A stretch of 64,000 bases of DNA from Sphingobacterium yanglingense (GTDB lineage Bacteria > Bacteroidota > Bacteroidia > Sphingobacteriales > Sphingobacteriaceae), in NCBI RefSeq assembly GCF_004363245.1, contig NZ_SNYV01000013.1, positions 148,939 to 212,938 of the forward strand, given 5' to 3'. A program made the position numbers and the translations under genes. The notes below the pieces were generated by a model, which was not told where the DNA came from, made no database searches, and saw only the letters and a list, made by a program, of their open reading frames with translations. Positions 19,196 through 28,311 of the stretch are shown here, piece by piece; the first letter of the stretch is position 1; each line of letters starts with the position of its first letter.

Positions 19196-19924
19196 TTAGT
19201 CAAATGGGTCAAACCGAAAATCCAATGGTGGCTCTCCATACTTTCTATCATATTTGTCGGGGTTAATATTGTAGTCTTCAATTTTCCTGTTGAGGTATTT
19301 GGCGGTATTGTTCAAATCGCTGTATGCTACATCGTTTAGGTCGTAATAGCCCATTATATCATAGAAAAACTGGTATTTTAAGGGCCGACAACTACCTAAT
19401 ACATATTGAGCCAGGGAGTTGTTTACCCATTCGGTGGGTATCCCGTCTGTGATATTGATGCGAGCACCAGGGCCGACTGGCACGTCAAAGGTATCGTCTG
19501 TGACTAGGTGCAGTGTGATGTGTTTTTGTGCGTCCATTAAATCTGGCGTACGTAATATCTTACAAGGTAAGAGCACATAATGTGCACCAGCAGGTAATAC
19601 AATGTTGGAGTCAAAGATGTAGTTCTTACCCAATGTAGCATCACCGCCCAGTTTTATTTTGATCGGCCTGTCGTTGTTTGTGGGTAATCCCTGTAAACGG
19701 ATCATAAAGTTTGTCGTGATCTCCTGTAGCTCAGAAAAGCCGAAGGCGATGTTTTTAACAGAATCCAAGTCCTCTTCTATAACGCTGTTATTTTCCATTT
19801 TCACGCCAACAAACAGGGCAGGTTTGCCATTGAACAGCTTGATTTCGTCCTCTTTACAAGACAATAGTGACAATAGTGACAATAGCACTATAAACACTAT
19901 ATAAAAAAATCGATGCGTAATCAT
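19196..19924 (-). CDS. DUF4843-family lipoprotein
   Basis: 242-aa lipoprotein. The signal is very hydrophobic (FFYIVFIVLLSLLSLLSC, lipobox Cys about 23). The mature part carries features typical of DUF4843 (FGFSELQEITTNFMIRL; LPAGAHYVLLPCKILRT; ITDGIPTEW). It starts 19 bp after SusD and is followed by the PKD-like lipoprotein. SusC, SusD, DUF4843 and PKD-like proteins are a recurrent Bacteroidota set; function of DUF4843 is not established, a surface-exposed accessory role is likely. Confidence 0.75.
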   Translation of the reverse strand: MITHRFFYIVFIVLLSLLSLLSCKEDEIKLFNGKPALFVGVKMENNSVIEEDLDSVKNIAFGFSELQEITTNFMIRLQGLPTNNDRPIKIKLGGDATLGKNYIFDSNIVLPAGAHYVLLPCKILRTPDLMDAQKHITLHLVTDDTFDVPVGPGARINITDGIPTEWVNNSLAQYVLGSCRPLKYQFFYDIMGYYDLNDVAYSDLNNTAKYLNRKIEDYNINPDKYDRKYGEPPLDFRFDPFD

Positions 19925-19943
19925 AATAGGTCAGTTTATAAGG

Positions 19944-21383
19944 TTAATTCTTCGGTCTAGGTCTGCCGCCAAAATTGATTTCATCTTCGGGCATTGGTAT
20001 TATATAGCTAAAGGGCATAGTCCAGCCACCTGCATTGACGGCATTATGCCGCTTATAATAGAAAAACAGCTGTCCTTCACCGAAAAACTCTTTCTTGTAC
20101 TCTTTGTACAGTTCCTCTTCCAGTCTGCTTTCGTCCAGTCCCGATAAGAGGACAGGGATGTTTCGGGCAGCCCTGAGCGTATTAAGGTATATCGTAGCTT
20201 CTGAGATATTAGTGGTCGACTCCGCCGCGATGTAGTACATTTCTGAAATACGCAACATCGGCATTCTGTACGAAAACTTTTTAGTCGGGTCTACTTGCCA
20301 GAATTTGGAAGGAACAAACTGTACTGTACCATCCGTTTCAAAATATTCTTGACGATAGTCTGGGTAGCCTTCATAGATATCCATTAAAGTCTCTCGTGGG
20401 AGTAATGCCAATCCATTTTGCACAGCACTGACATAGCCTGTTGTGAACGATTGCAATGCGCGGATATTGAGGCTAAAAAGATGTTCTGTAGAGAATGTTC
20501 TATCGCGCTTGGTGCGATCGGTATTGGTTGCATCCAGCATGCTGACAAATGGAAATAACCCCTTGTTGTTTTGTGCATCGATAACCTCTTTGGCACATCT
20601 GTACGCGTCGGCTTTCTTGTTGTCGCCCCAATACAAATAGGCGCGAGCCATCAGGCCTTTTACTGCATAATAGTTGAGGTGATAATGGCGGTTTTTGAAA
20701 TAGATGTCTGTAGTAGGTTTCCCGGTTAGAATAGGGTCTTCTTTAAGCAGATCAGAAGCCATATTCAGGTCATCGATTACTCTTTTCATAAATTCTTCTG
20801 TCGTTAGCGATGCTGAGGTGTTCTTGCTAAACTGATCTACATAAGGTATCCATGCCTTTTGCTCATTGTTTTCTAGCTGATGGGGCGCATAGAGGCGGAG
20901 CAGGTCAAAATGTAGAAATGCGCGCAGTGCTAAGGACTCGCCCTTTATGAGATCGTGACTCATGTCTGATGCAAAGAGTTTGTTGTTTTGGTCGATAAAG
21001 GCAAGAATGTCATTTACGTTAGCGATTGCATTATACTGTTTCCGCCATATGGCATCGCTTAGCTGAAGGCTATTTGTAGATTTGAAATCAAAATATTGGG
21101 TAAAGAAATAGGGACTCGACTCATGTAGCGAACCATATTGCTGAGCGATGACATCGGCAAAGCCATAGGTGAGTTCACGACCGTACAATTCGGCCTCCGA
21201 CATGAGGGTATACACACCTGTTAATGCTTCCTGAAAACCCCTTTCACTAGAAAATAGCTGAGTAGCCTCAGTTTCATTTTCCGGTAATACATTCAACCAC
21301 TTTTCGCAGGCATTGATAAAAGGAAATACGACTAGGATTAAAAGTTGTACTCCTATAAACCTGATAGTTTTTATTCTTTTCAT
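19944..21383 (-). CDS. SusD/RagB-family outer membrane lipoprotein
   Basis: 479 aa. Lipoprotein signal FIGVQLLILVVFPFINAC with Cys at about 26. The SusD N-terminal region has the FQEALTGVYTLMSE motif and helices such as IANVNDILAFIDQNN and ESLALRAFLHFDLLRLYAPH. The C-terminal half has MPMLRISEMYYIAAES and ELYKEYKKEFFGEGQLFFYY. It starts 13 bp after SusC and is the ligand-binding lid of that receptor. The C-terminus ends cleanly at a typical PMPEDEINFGGRP motif. Confidence 0.94.
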   Translation of the reverse strand: MKRIKTIRFIGVQLLILVVFPFINACEKWLNVLPENETEATQLFSSERGFQEALTGVYTLMSEAELYGRELTYGFADVIAQQYGSLHESSPYFFTQYFDFKSTNSLQLSDAIWRKQYNAIANVNDILAFIDQNNKLFASDMSHDLIKGESLALRAFLHFDLLRLYAPHQLENNEQKAWIPYVDQFSKNTSASLTTEEFMKRVIDDLNMASDLLKEDPILTGKPTTDIYFKNRHYHLNYYAVKGLMARAYLYWGDNKKADAYRCAKEVIDAQNNKGLFPFVSMLDATNTDRTKRDRTFSTEHLFSLNIRALQSFTTGYVSAVQNGLALLPRETLMDIYEGYPDYRQEYFETDGTVQFVPSKFWQVDPTKKFSYRMPMLRISEMYYIAAESTTNISEATIYLNTLRAARNIPVLLSGLDESRLEEELYKEYKKEFFGEGQLFFYYKRHNAVNAGGWTMPFSYIIPMPEDEINFGGRPRPKN

Positions 21384-21396
21384 AATGGTGTGTTTT

Positions 21397-24300
21397 TTAG
21401 AAAGTAGCTTGAATGGAACCTATTATTGACTTGGCATAAGGATAGCTGATACCACGCTCGGCCCTTACCGTGGAGAATCTAAACAGATCGTTCATCGCTA
21501 ACGATACGCGCAGTCTTTCTACGTATTTTCCATGCTTTATAAATCCTATATTTCTGAAATCGTACCCTACATTGAGCGTCGATATTTTTAACTCATTGTT
21601 GTCCTGTACAAATCGGGATGTAGGCATAGTCGGGCTTGCACTGCGTGACAAACGCTTGTATTTAGCAGGCATGCCAGGTGTCTCAGGGTTCCAGCGTTCA
21701 GAAAGTACGCGTTGGTCTACGTTGTACTGCAGGTCTGCATTTTCCACCTGATTGATCAGCGTTTGGTTATAATATTGCCCACCTATCCGGTAGCTAAGAT
21801 TTGTTGATAGCGAGAAGCCTTTGTAATCAAAATTAATGCCCACGGTACCTTGTGCCTTTGCCAGATCGTCTCCCAGGACGACTTTATCTTCGGTGTCCCA
21901 TTCATAGGTCCTGCTACCATCTTTTTTGACAAATACTTCCATACCATTATATGGATCGATTCCGAGTGAGCGTACACCCCATATAGCGCTTAAGGATTCG
22001 CCCTCGGCATACTCGACACGTGGGCGGCTTTTCCATCGGTTTTCAGGGTTGGGATCAATGTCCGATTGCGCTTTGTCGGTAGCATCATTTATGGCCGATA
22101 AAGCATCTCCGATTTCCAATAGCTTGTTTTTGTTGTGCGCCAGGTTTCCGAATACGGACAGTCGCAGATCTTTCTCAGGATTGGAAAGCAACATCAGGTT
22201 CGCACGCAGTTCGATACCTTTGTTTTCTGATTTCCCAAGGTTCTCCGTATAGCTGTCAAATCCGGCAGAAGGCACGACTTTTATAGGAGTCAACAGATCG
22301 GTGGTGGTCTTATTATACAGGTCTATAGATAGATCCAGTCTTTTGAATAAGGATAAATCCATACCTATATTTTTGTCCAAGGTCTGTTGCCATTTGAGCT
22401 GCGGATTGCTCAATGCGAGCAGATATGCGCCTATTACATCATCGTATACGCGATCGTTGAAATACGAATAGGTGGCCATAGCTAGATAGGACTCAAAGTT
22501 TTGCGAGCCCGTAAAGCCATACGATCCACGGATCTTGAGGAGGTTGATGGCCTGATTGTTTTTTAGAAAAGCTTCCTGGTGTACATTCCAGCCAGCGCCT
22601 ACAGACCAAAAATGTCCCCAACGGTTATCTTTTCCAAATAGGGAAGAGGCACTAGCCCTGTAATTGGCATCTATTAAATACCTCGAGTCAAAGGAATAAT
22701 TCGCAGAACCGACAACGCCCATTTCGCGGGCTTTCGAATCCTTGCCAAATGGCTTATCGTTTTCCATGTATTGCCTTGCTTGTGCTATGGAAGTCGCATT
22801 GTCTGCAAATCCCTGTCCCTTGTAGCTTTCGGTTTTATTGATATTCTCGGAGATGGAATATTGACTGTTTAGAAACAGTAGGTGCTTACCCATGGTTTTG
22901 GAATAGCTAAGTCCGATATCCGAAGCCAGATTAAAACGATCGTCATGTGATCGGGTATATTCGCCACGTTTGTAATACGCGTCATTTGCCGCATCAGGGC
23001 CTACCGCCCGGAAGTTGAGTCTTGAATTGGGGTCTAGTGTGCTGTAATTCGACGGATAGAATAAGTCGCCATTACTCTGTCTTTTGGTAATACCCAACCG
23101 ACCTGTAAAGCGAAACCCTTTAGGTAGTGTCCATTCCACATAAAAGTTGTTCGTAACATCGAGATAACGTTGCTCATTGCGGTAGTTTGTCTGCGCATTG
23201 AGCATAGGATTATAGATACCAAAATCTATGTCTGGTAGCCCGTCGCCATTGATATCTGTTGCGTGGTATCTGTTATAAACACCTAAGATAGGGACAAGAT
23301 TCCCTCGTTCATCCCTGACTTTCCAGTAAGGGTTCATTTTAGCATAATCTTCAAAAGAGCCGTAGGGAGACTCTTTTCCAATATTAGATAGAATGGAGAG
23401 TTGGTCCCTGAAGATGATGTTTTTGAGCCGATATTGAAAACTAAAGCCGCCTTCAATACTGCGGCGGTTAGAGCCCTTCATGACACCTTCCACATTGTTG
23501 TATCCTGCGTTTATGCTGTATAAGATGTTATCATCACCACCTTCCAAGGAAATGGAGTGTTTGTTTCCAACACCTACACGGGTGGGTTGAGCGAGCCAGT
23601 CCGTGTTTACGCCTTTTAGAATATCTTGATGTATCGCGTGATATTTTTGGTCGAGCAACAGTTGTTGATCGGGGTAGGGTGAGCTATACATACCGGCACG
23701 TCGTTCTACCTCTAGCTTTTCGCTGGCATTGGTAAGGCGGTAATCACTCAGTACAGGTGCCTGTATATTTAAGTCCGCTTTATAGCTGACACGTAGTTTT
23801 CCCGATACCGGCTTCTTTGTCTCGATAACCACCACGCCATTTGCACCTTTTGAACCGTATATTGCTTTTGCCGTAGCGTCTTTCAACAAGGTCATAGTCG
23901 CTATTCGATTCATATCCATATCGAAAACACGCTCTATAGACTGTTCGAATCCGTCTATGATAAATAACGGTTGATTGGGACTGGCCGTATAGCGGGACTT
24001 CATGTCCGAAAAGGAGGATGCACCTCGCAGCTGGATATCCGGGAGTGCATTAGGGTTAGACCCCAGATTATCATTAACCAACAGTTGAAAAGAGGGATCT
24101 AACCGCGATATCGCTTCCATAATATTAAGCGTACCCGTCCGTTGTATGTCTTCTGCCTTTATGGTGTTTACAGCTCCCGTATAGGTACTCTGTTTACGGG
24201 TAAACATCCCGGTTACTACGGCATCTTCTATGTTGGTGGACAATGGGGTCATAGGTACAGATAGGGAAGATTGACTGGCAACAGGGACATGTACCGTTGT

Positions 24301-24840
24301 ATATCCCACGTAAGAAATCGATACCGTACTCGTTGTCATCTCCACAGGTATCTCAAAGTTACCGTCCCGACCAGTGATTACTTTGACATTGCTGGATGGT
24401 ATAGAGATCGTGGCACCGATTAACGGCTGCTGGCTGGTGGCATCAATGACCTGTCCAGTCACACGACGTGTACCAGGGGTGGAGCTCGTTGGCTCCGCAA
24501 CGCCTGTTTTTTTAGGATCGACAAAGATAGAGAGAATACCTTTATCGATATTGTACGCGAGTCCCAGCGGTTTTATGGTCTCATCCAGGACTTGCCGTAT
24601 GGTCTTATTATCCGCACGATAGGTTATTTTTTGCTTTTGATTGAGATCGGAACTGGTAAATACCAGCTCATAATTGCTGAGTTTGCCGACCTCTTTAATA
24701 AATTCCTTGACCGATAAGTTTTTGACATTGATGCTTATCTGCTCCTGTTGAAATGACCATCCACTGTATGGCCATACCAGTAAGGTTAGGAGTAATAAAT
24801 AAGCCCAAATTGGATTTGTATAATTGATTGGTTTTTTCAT
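21397..24840 (-). CDS. SusC/RagA-family TonB-dependent receptor with STN domain
   Basis: 1147-aa outer-membrane transporter and transducer. Signal peptide about 1-30 (WAYLLLLTLLVWPYSG). An STN domain (about 35-105, ISINVKNLSVKEFIKEVGK) should signal to the FecR encoded directly upstream. A carboxypeptidase-regulatory-like domain (about 127-197, GQVIDATSQQPLIGATISI), plug (about 230-345, LLKDATAKAIYGSKGANGVV) and barrel follow. The start is only 22 bp after the FecR stop and, unlike the other complete SusC genes here, there is no hairpin leader between them. Confidence 0.95.
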   Translation of the reverse strand: MKKPINYTNPIWAYLLLLTLLVWPYSGWSFQQEQISINVKNLSVKEFIKEVGKLSNYELVFTSSDLNQKQKITYRADNKTIRQVLDETIKPLGLAYNIDKGILSIFVDPKKTGVAEPTSSTPGTRRVTGQVIDATSQQPLIGATISIPSSNVKVITGRDGNFEIPVEMTTSTVSISYVGYTTVHVPVASQSSLSVPMTPLSTNIEDAVVTGMFTRKQSTYTGAVNTIKAEDIQRTGTLNIMEAISRLDPSFQLLVNDNLGSNPNALPDIQLRGASSFSDMKSRYTASPNQPLFIIDGFEQSIERVFDMDMNRIATMTLLKDATAKAIYGSKGANGVVVIETKKPVSGKLRVSYKADLNIQAPVLSDYRLTNASEKLEVERRAGMYSSPYPDQQLLLDQKYHAIHQDILKGVNTDWLAQPTRVGVGNKHSISLEGGDDNILYSINAGYNNVEGVMKGSNRRSIEGGFSFQYRLKNIIFRDQLSILSNIGKESPYGSFEDYAKMNPYWKVRDERGNLVPILGVYNRYHATDINGDGLPDIDFGIYNPMLNAQTNYRNEQRYLDVTNNFYVEWTLPKGFRFTGRLGITKRQSNGDLFYPSNYSTLDPNSRLNFRAVGPDAANDAYYKRGEYTRSHDDRFNLASDIGLSYSKTMGKHLLFLNSQYSISENINKTESYKGQGFADNATSIAQARQYMENDKPFGKDSKAREMGVVGSANYSFDSRYLIDANYRASASSLFGKDNRWGHFWSVGAGWNVHQEAFLKNNQAINLLKIRGSYGFTGSQNFESYLAMATYSYFNDRVYDDVIGAYLLALSNPQLKWQQTLDKNIGMDLSLFKRLDLSIDLYNKTTTDLLTPIKVVPSAGFDSYTENLGKSENKGIELRANLMLLSNPEKDLRLSVFGNLAHNKNKLLEIGDALSAINDATDKAQSDIDPNPENRWKSRPRVEYAEGESLSAIWGVRSLGIDPYNGMEVFVKKDGSRTYEWDTEDKVVLGDDLAKAQGTVGINFDYKGFSLSTNLSYRIGGQYYNQTLINQVENADLQYNVDQRVLSERWNPETPGMPAKYKRLSRSASPTMPTSRFVQDNNELKISTLNVGYDFRNIGFIKHGKYVERLRVSLAMNDLFRFSTVRAERGISYPYAKSIIGSIQATF

Positions 24841-24862
24841 AATTCGTTGGACAATAGATTAT

Positions 24863-25957
24863 CTATTTCATTGCTGCACTGACTTTAATGGTGTTGTTGG
24901 TAGTATTGAATTTGATGCGGTTAGTTTGTGCCAAAGCATCGAGAATATCGTTGATATTCCGGTTTCTTTTCATTTTTATATAAATAGGAATGGACTTAAG
25001 TTCCGCCGATTCGTAGTGAAAAGAGACGTGATACCATTTTTCCAGTTCTTCAAGGACAGATTGTAGAGGTCTGTCGTCAAAGAGGAATAGGTTACTCTTC
25101 CAGGCCAGGACCTCTTCTGCATTGAATGAAGAAACTTTCATGTTTTCATCGCTATGGATGGTAGTCTGTTGGCCCGGTGAAAGTGTTAGATTGTCAGCAC
25201 CCCGAGATACATTCACTTTACCCTCGATTAGGGATATAAGATCCCTCGTAGCGATGGGGTAACTCTGGATATTGAATTGTGTGCCAAGTACAGTAACCGT
25301 ACCCCGCTGAGTTTCCACAACAAAAGGTTGGGTCGGGTTTTTCGTGACGTCAAAATAACCTTCACCTATGAGTTTTACTTCTCGTTTATCTTTCGCAAAA
25401 TGGGAAGGGAAAATAAATTTACTCTCCGCGTTTAAGGTTACCTGAGTACCATCCGCCAATTCAAATTGGTAGTTCATACCCTTTGGAACCATGAGTGTGT
25501 AGGTCTCTGGTTGGTCCATAGCTGTATTTGTAGACTTATCGAAGAGCGCTGCTATTTCGGAATGGCCATTTTCATTCGAAAGGCTAAGGGTATCAGTTTG
25601 ACTGGTTTTTTTATTTTCGGACACCAGCAAGATTTTATCCTCAGTCTTTGGTGTGCTTGCCAATTGATCGGTTTGGTTAGCGTTTTTCCATAGGCTGATA
25701 CCCATAAAGGCCAGTAGGATCATAGCAGCGGCTACGCTACTGATCCTAATTATCAAGTGTCTATTAGGTTTACGATGCATGCTCGCATCTGCAAGACCAA
25801 CTATATCCTGTAGTGTGGCCAGATCTCTTAGTTTGACGTATAGCTTCCGGTTCACTTCAGATTCTTGAATCCAATTATAGAGCCGGGTAGCTTCATCTTC
25901 ATTAAGTTTGCCACCTATGGATTTTTGAATCAAATCCTTTAGTTCAGTATTTTCCAA
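24863..25957 (-). CDS. FecR-family anti-sigma factor, first gene of its operon
   Basis: 364-aa membrane anti-sigma factor. Membrane helix about 69-90 (RISSVAAAMILLAFMGISLW), FecR domain about 155-245 (LIGEGYFDVTKN, FNIQSYP), DUF4974 at the C-terminus (VLEELEKWYHVSFHY). It heads the minus-strand SusCD operon with no sigma gene in front; the candidate partner is the sigma factor at 15005-15541 at the operon end. The other nearby sigma gene, 26477, is divergent and followed by its own FecR. Confidence 0.93.
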   Translation of the reverse strand: MENTELKDLIQKSIGGKLNEDEATRLYNWIQESEVNRKLYVKLRDLATLQDIVGLADASMHRKPNRHLIIRISSVAAAMILLAFMGISLWKNANQTDQLASTPKTEDKILLVSENKKTSQTDTLSLSNENGHSEIAALFDKSTNTAMDQPETYTLMVPKGMNYQFELADGTQVTLNAESKFIFPSHFAKDKREVKLIGEGYFDVTKNPTQPFVVETQRGTVTVLGTQFNIQSYPIATRDLISLIEGKVNVSRGADNLTLSPGQQTTIHSDENMKVSSFNAEEVLAWKSNLFLFDDRPLQSVLEELEKWYHVSFHYESAELKSIPIYIKMKRNRNINDILDALAQTNRIKFNTTNNTIKVSAAMK

Positions 25958-26476
25958 AACGGTTTATTTTAAAATTAGTCAGTAACAGTATGTGCTGTTC
26001 ATAGGTAATACGCATAAGCGAGGCAATACCCTACGGAAAATTGTAATAAATATTTTTTAATATTTAAGAATGCCTGTTATAGATCTATATAATGCTGGAG
26101 TTTAATGTGATGACAGTACTCTCGAAATCAATTTGGAAGTTCTTTTTTTTGCTTGTTTTTAAGGAAGGTACGAACAAAAAACTCGCACTAGGGGATGATC
26201 TGGTCAGGATGTTCTAATCTTAGAAAAGGATTTTATCGACATATTTTACGCTTTGCTTAGCAACTAAATCTTTGAATGATTCGCGGTTGATAACTGATAA
26301 AATATGACTAAAAACTTTTACATTTACTACAAAAGTATTTTAAGATTCAGCAATACTAAATATAACGGTTTTTATTATATCAAAAAAAACATCATTTTTA
26401 AGAAATAATTTTTATTGATTAATACATTAACAAATTATTAAATTGCGGATAAAGATTGTACCAAGGACCAAGACCT
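25958..26476. other. Intergenic region between two divergent SusCD systems
   Basis: About 520 AT-rich bases with no convincing gene. On the minus strand TACTTTTG (26337-26330) matches the -7 consensus, with TTTA 19 nt upstream as a weak -33 box, but it would leave a leader of about 370 nt before the FecR gene. I saw no conserved repeat or strong hairpin. The ECF-dependent promoter of the minus operon is presumably here but its motif is not known to me. Confidence 0.5.
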
Positions 26477-27025
26477 ATGCTTTTTAAACCGTTATTAGAA
26501 AAAGATAAATTCAAAATAGCATATGAACGCGATGAGCGTGTTTTTGAGGCCTACTTCATAGCTAATTATGAAGTTCTGGAGGCTTATGCTGTTTTTTTTC
26601 TAAAAGATACGCGGCAATCAGAAGATGTAGCCTCCGAGGTAATGTGGCGGTTATGGCAGCTGGAGCACAAGTTGTGCGATATTATCTCTGTAGAACAGTA
26701 TCTGCTCCGAGCTGTGAAAAATAGATGCTTGAACATTTTGAGAACGCGTAAAATGGTTTATGTAGATTATCAAGAGTTCGATGAAGAGTTGATTGAGCCC
26801 CTAGATCCAGAGCAATTGGCAATCACCAAAGAGCGTCTTTATGACCTCGAATTTGCTATTTCTAATCTTCCCGAAAAAACAAGAGAGGCATTTAGCCTCG
26901 TCAAACAAGAAGATTACAGCTATAAAGAAGCGGCAGAGATTATGAAAGTGTCCATAAAAACCATTGATAATCACATTCAAAATGCCATTAAAAGGCTGTA
27001 TGCAAGCCTGAAAGAAAAAAAATAA
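26477..27025 (+). CDS. ECF RNA polymerase sigma factor
   Basis: ECF sigma factor, 182 aa from the ATG at 26477. An in-frame TTG at 26456 would add seven residues (YQGPRP) that do not look like the family. Region 2 includes DTRQSEDVASEVMWRLWQ. Region 4 includes LPEKTREAFSLVKQEDYSY followed by AAEIMKVSIKTIDNHIQNA (HTH). The FecR gene starts 59 bp downstream. It heads the plus-strand cluster that ends with the glycosidase-like gene. Confidence 0.93.
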   Translation: MLFKPLLEKDKFKIAYERDERVFEAYFIANYEVLEAYAVFFLKDTRQSEDVASEVMWRLWQLEHKLCDIISVEQYLLRAVKNRCLNILRTRKMVYVDYQEFDEELIEPLDPEQLAITKERLYDLEFAISNLPEKTREAFSLVKQEDYSYKEAAEIMKVSIKTIDNHIQNAIKRLYASLKEKK

Positions 27026-27084
27026 ATTTTATATAGGGAGTTTTTCTCTTAGATGTGTCTATTAGATTGTAGCACAATTATAAA

Positions 27085-28158
27085 ATGACGAATCCAATTG
27101 ATCAACAGTATTTAGATTTACTCAATAAATATTTTCAGGGCAATATTTCTCCGGAAGAGAACGATACTCTCGAAAAACTTATTAGAGAAGACAATGATCG
27201 TGAGTTGTTGTTTCATTATTTGAAGAACACTCCTTTGGAACGTTATAAATCGCCTCAGGAAATAAAGCAAATCTATGATCGTTCGAAGACGATTTTTCAG
27301 GACTACGCTATCGACGACACTTCCAAACCACTAGGCATCATAAAAATCAAAAAGCATCTTTATATGGTTGCTGCCGTTGCCGTATTTTTCCTTATAGGTG
27401 CTTGGTTGTTTTCGAGCTATTTAAATGGAAGGTCAGAACAATGGGATTTAATACAGACCACAAAAGGAGAACGCCGCTTTTTTAAACTGGGAGATGGTAG
27501 TGAGGGATGGTTGAATAGTGAAAGCTGTCTAAAAGTAAAAAAAGGCTATGGCGTAGCCCATAGACAAATGGAGTTAACGGGTGAAGCATATTTCATCGTG
27601 ACTAAGAATCAACAACTCCCTTTCATCGTAAAGACTAATAATACAGAGGTAAAAGTTTTAGGTACGGTTTTCAATTTAAAGTCATATCCTGAGGATCAGT
27701 CTACTGTTGCTACATTAGTAGAAGGTAAGATTATGTTGCGATCTGAAGGTCAAGGAACGTCGAAGGATTATATACTCGCGCCAGGTGATATAGTTAAGGT
27801 TTCTGAAACCAGCACCGAGTTGTTGCAACACCATAAAACGCTGAAAGATAAGAACTCGAAACCGATATTAGAGGCCAATAGCGGAGCGATTCAGCCACAG
27901 CTCCACAATGATGATGGCCTAGAACTTCTGTGGATAAAGAATAAATTAGTGTTTAATGGAGACCGACTCACGGAAATGACAAAAAAAATGGAACGTTGGT
28001 ACAATAAGACAATTATAATCCAGACCAAATCGTTGGGAGATCGTTCATTTACCGGCGTATTCGAAGAAGATCGCTGTGAGCAGGTACTGGATTTATTGAA
28101 AGCAACGGGAGTACCAATAGATTATGAGGTTAAAAACGATACTTTGTATATCAAATAG
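27085..28158 (+). CDS. FecR-family anti-sigma factor
   Basis: 357-aa membrane anti-sigma factor with a helix at about 92-111 (LYMVAAVAVFFLIGAWLFS), FecR domain about 120-240 (LTGEAYFIVTKNQQ, VLGTVFNLKSYP) and a DUF4974 domain at the C-terminus (MTKKMERWYNKTIII, ending DYEVKNDTLYIK). It lies between its sigma gene and SusC. The spacer to SusC is 153 bp and contains a hairpin leader. Confidence 0.93.
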   Translation: MTNPIDQQYLDLLNKYFQGNISPEENDTLEKLIREDNDRELLFHYLKNTPLERYKSPQEIKQIYDRSKTIFQDYAIDDTSKPLGIIKIKKHLYMVAAVAVFFLIGAWLFSSYLNGRSEQWDLIQTTKGERRFFKLGDGSEGWLNSESCLKVKKGYGVAHRQMELTGEAYFIVTKNQQLPFIVKTNNTEVKVLGTVFNLKSYPEDQSTVATLVEGKIMLRSEGQGTSKDYILAPGDIVKVSETSTELLQHHKTLKDKNSKPILEANSGAIQPQLHNDDGLELLWIKNKLVFNGDRLTEMTKKMERWYNKTIIIQTKSLGDRSFTGVFEEDRCEQVLDLLKATGVPIDYEVKNDTLYIK

Positions 28159-28211
28159 ATTATTTTTTACTAAATAAAAAACATTATGACATAATAAATT
28201 ATACAAAAAAA

Positions 28212-28238
28212 GGTACACCTTAAAGTTTAAGATGTACC
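28212..28238 (+). promoter_or_regulatory. Leader hairpin upstream of SusC
   Basis: GGTACACCTTAAA (28212-28224) is complementary to TTTAAGATGTACC (28226-28238) except for one C/A mismatch at the seventh pair. About 73 nt of AU-rich leader follows (ending ATGCTAAAATT) before the SusC ATG at 28312. No U-run follows the stem. It is analogous in position to the hairpins before the SusC genes at 3959 and 59540. Confidence 0.5.
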
Positions 28239-28311
28239 ACACAAATTAACAATGAGCACGGTACCCTAGGAAAGTTAAGTGCTCCAATAATTAACTTTGA
28301 ATGCTAAAATT

